The position numbers were made by a program, and so were the translations under genes. From assembly GCA_903923345.1 (NCBI GenBank), contig CAIXXI010000041.1:1-13895 (forward strand): DNA of 13,895 nt, in the 5' to 3' direction. The notes under the pieces were generated by a model. That model did no database searches and had not been told where the DNA came from. It saw nothing but the letters and a program-made list of their open reading frames with translations. This document shows, in pieces, positions 12,838 through 13,895 of the stretch (its first letter is position 1; each line of letters begins with the position of its first letter). The stretch is from an uncultured Burkholderiales bacterium. GTDB taxonomy: Bacteria > Pseudomonadota > Gammaproteobacteria > Burkholderiales > Burkholderiaceae_E.

Positions 12838-13791
12838 ATGAATTCAATGGCGGTGGTGCTCGAACAGCCTGAGCGCATTGCGCTCAGTCGCGTCGACCTG
12901 ACGCCGGCGGGCGATTCGGACGTCGTGGTCGACATCCAGTACAGCGGGATCAGTACCGGCACCGAGAAGCTGCTGTGGACCGGCACCATGCCGACCTTTC
13001 CCGGCATGGGCTATCCACTGGTGCCGGGCTACGAATCGGTCGGCAAAGTCATTCAAGCCGGCAGTGCATCTGGCCTTCATGAAGGCCAGACCGTCTTTGT
13101 GCCCGGCGCCCGCTGCTACGGTGAGATCCGTGGGCTGTTCGGTGGTTCGGCCTCCCGCGTGGTGGTCGGCGCCGATCGGGTGACCCCGATCAGTGAACAA
13201 CTCGGCGAGCAATCCGTGCTGCTCGCGCTGGCTGCAACCGCCTATCACGCCGTCTCGATGGGTGGCACCCGTCACCCGATCACACCGCCCGAGCTCATCG
13301 TCGGCCATGGCGTGCTGGGCCGGCTGCTGGCGCGCATGACCGTGCTCGGCGGACATCCCGCCCCGGTGGTGTGGGAGCGCAATCCGCTGCGTGCCGGCGG
13401 TGCCGAAGGCTATTCGGTGATCCGCCCCGAAGACGATGACCGTCGCAACTACCGCAGCGTCTATGACGTCAGCGGTGACGCCTCGATCCTGAACTCGCTG
13501 ATCAGCCGCATTGCGCCGGGCGGTGAAATCGTCCTCGCCGGCTTCTACACCGAGCCGCTGTCATTCCTGTTCGCGCCCGCCTTCATGCGCGAAGCCCAGA
13601 TCCGGGTCGCAGCCGAATGGAAGAAGCCCGACCTGTTGGCGGTGAAGTGGCTGATCGAAACCGGCCACCTGACCCTCGACGGCCTGATCACTCACCGCGA
13701 ACAGGCCGACCGCGCGCAGGCGGCCTATCCAGTCGCATTCAACGATGCCGACTGTTTGAAGATGATTCTCGATTGGAGACAGTGCTCATGA
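12838..13791 (+). CDS. bchC: Bacteriochlorophyllide a dehydrogenase (BchC)
   Basis: BchC oxidises the 3-(1-hydroxyethyl) group of the bacteriochlorin ring to the 3-acetyl group with NAD+, a late step to bacteriochlorophyllide a. The 317-residue protein is a medium-chain dehydrogenase/reductase without the structural zinc site. It has the GroES-like N-terminal part with STGTEKLLWTG (39-49) and PLVPGYESVGKV (60-71), a Rossmann turn G-H-G-V-L-G (156-161), and the C-terminal segments GGEIVLAGFY and AAEWKKPDL characteristic of BchC. The start at 12838 has GAGGAG (12825-12830) at 7-nt spacing. It is driven by its own promoter downstream of crtF and is translationally coupled to bchX through an ATGA overlap, the usual bchCXYZ arrangement. 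Confidence 0.95.
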   Translation: MNSMAVVLEQPERIALSRVDLTPAGDSDVVVDIQYSGISTGTEKLLWTGTMPTFPGMGYPLVPGYESVGKVIQAGSASGLHEGQTVFVPGARCYGEIRGLFGGSASRVVVGADRVTPISEQLGEQSVLLALAATAYHAVSMGGTRHPITPPELIVGHGVLGRLLARMTVLGGHPAPVVWERNPLRAGGAEGYSVIRPEDDDRRNYRSVYDVSGDASILNSLISRIAPGGEIVLAGFYTEPLSFLFAPAFMREAQIRVAAEWKKPDLLAVKWLIETGHLTLDGLITHREQADRAQAAYPVAFNDADCLKMILDWRQCS

Positions 13792-13895
13792 CGATCCCCG
13801 CGCAAGCCACCCTGCAGTTCATCCAGAAGGAGCGACTGCGTGCTGAGGCGGCCATCGAGCCCGATCCGGTCAGCACCAGTGCGCCCACCAAGGAG
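13788..13895 (+). CDS. bchX: Chlorophyllide a reductase iron protein BchX, 5' part (cut by window edge)
   Basis: The ATG at 13788 overlaps the bchC stop as ATGA, with GGAGA at 13775-13779 as ribosome binding site. The 36 residues visible (beginning MTIPAQATLQFIQKERLR, then AEAAIEPDPVSTSAPTKE) match the N-terminal leader of BchX, with the diagnostic RAEAAIEPDP segment. BchX is the NifH-like ATP-binding Fe-S protein that passes electrons to BchYZ to reduce the B ring of chlorophyllide a. The P-loop and cluster cysteines lie beyond the window. Confidence 0.9.
   Translation, partial: MTIPAQATLQFIQKERLRAEAAIEPDPVSTSAPTKE

Noticed and set aside
1..13895. CRISPR arrays, tRNA or rRNA genes, insertion sequences, phage genes
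   Set aside because: No regularly spaced direct repeats, cloverleaf-like segments, transposase motifs or integrase motifs were visible on either strand; almost all sequence is accounted for by named genes and their control regions.

Overview
This is a GC-rich stretch of a proteobacterial chromosome holding part of a photosynthesis gene cluster. It encodes bacteriochlorophyll a synthesis (bchI, bchD, bchO, bchC and the start of bchX) and carotenoid synthesis (crtE, crtF). The crtEF-bchCX order and the CrtJ/PpsR-type sites at crtE and bchC are those of purple bacteria. I favour a beta- or gammaproteobacterial phototroph, but the sequence alone does not fix the lineage.

Layout. (1) Positions 1-3870, minus strand: a tight operon in the order epoxide hydrolase, NodT-type outer membrane factor, RND periplasmic adaptor, then the first codons of what is probably the RND pump, cut by the window edge. 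(2) 3942-7901, plus strand: bchI-bchD-bchO, the two AAA+ subunits of magnesium chelatase and its alpha/beta-hydrolase companion. (3) 7825-8787, minus strand: a CbbR-like LysR regulator whose 3' end overlaps bchO by 77 bp. (4) 8788-9109: a gene-free interval that is dense in signals. On the minus strand it has a promoter, an RNA that I read as a yybP-ykoY (manganese) riboswitch facing the LysR gene, and a hairpin over that gene's ribosome binding site. Behind the promoter lies a cluster of ATCGC repeats. (5) 9110-10375, plus strand: a TerC (YjbE-type) membrane protein fused in frame to a universal stress protein domain that also has its own ribosome binding site. (6) 10376-10556: a long perfect hairpin followed by the crtE promoter. 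(7) 10557-13895, plus strand: crtE-crtF, then bchC-bchX behind its own promoter.

How the parts fit together. BchI and BchD drive Mg insertion into protoporphyrin IX. BchX (with YZ outside the window) and BchC act late in bacteriochlorophyll a synthesis. CrtE makes GGPP, used for carotenoids and for the pigment tail, and CrtF methylates hydroxy-carotenoids. Both crtE and bchC carry a TGT-N12-ACA palindrome lying over a TTGACA -35 box, which implies joint redox/light repression.

The most unusual part is region 4. Metal-riboswitch-like RNA normally precedes manganese exporters. Here it points at a transcription regulator, while the TerC gene it would normally accompany lies next to it on the opposite strand.
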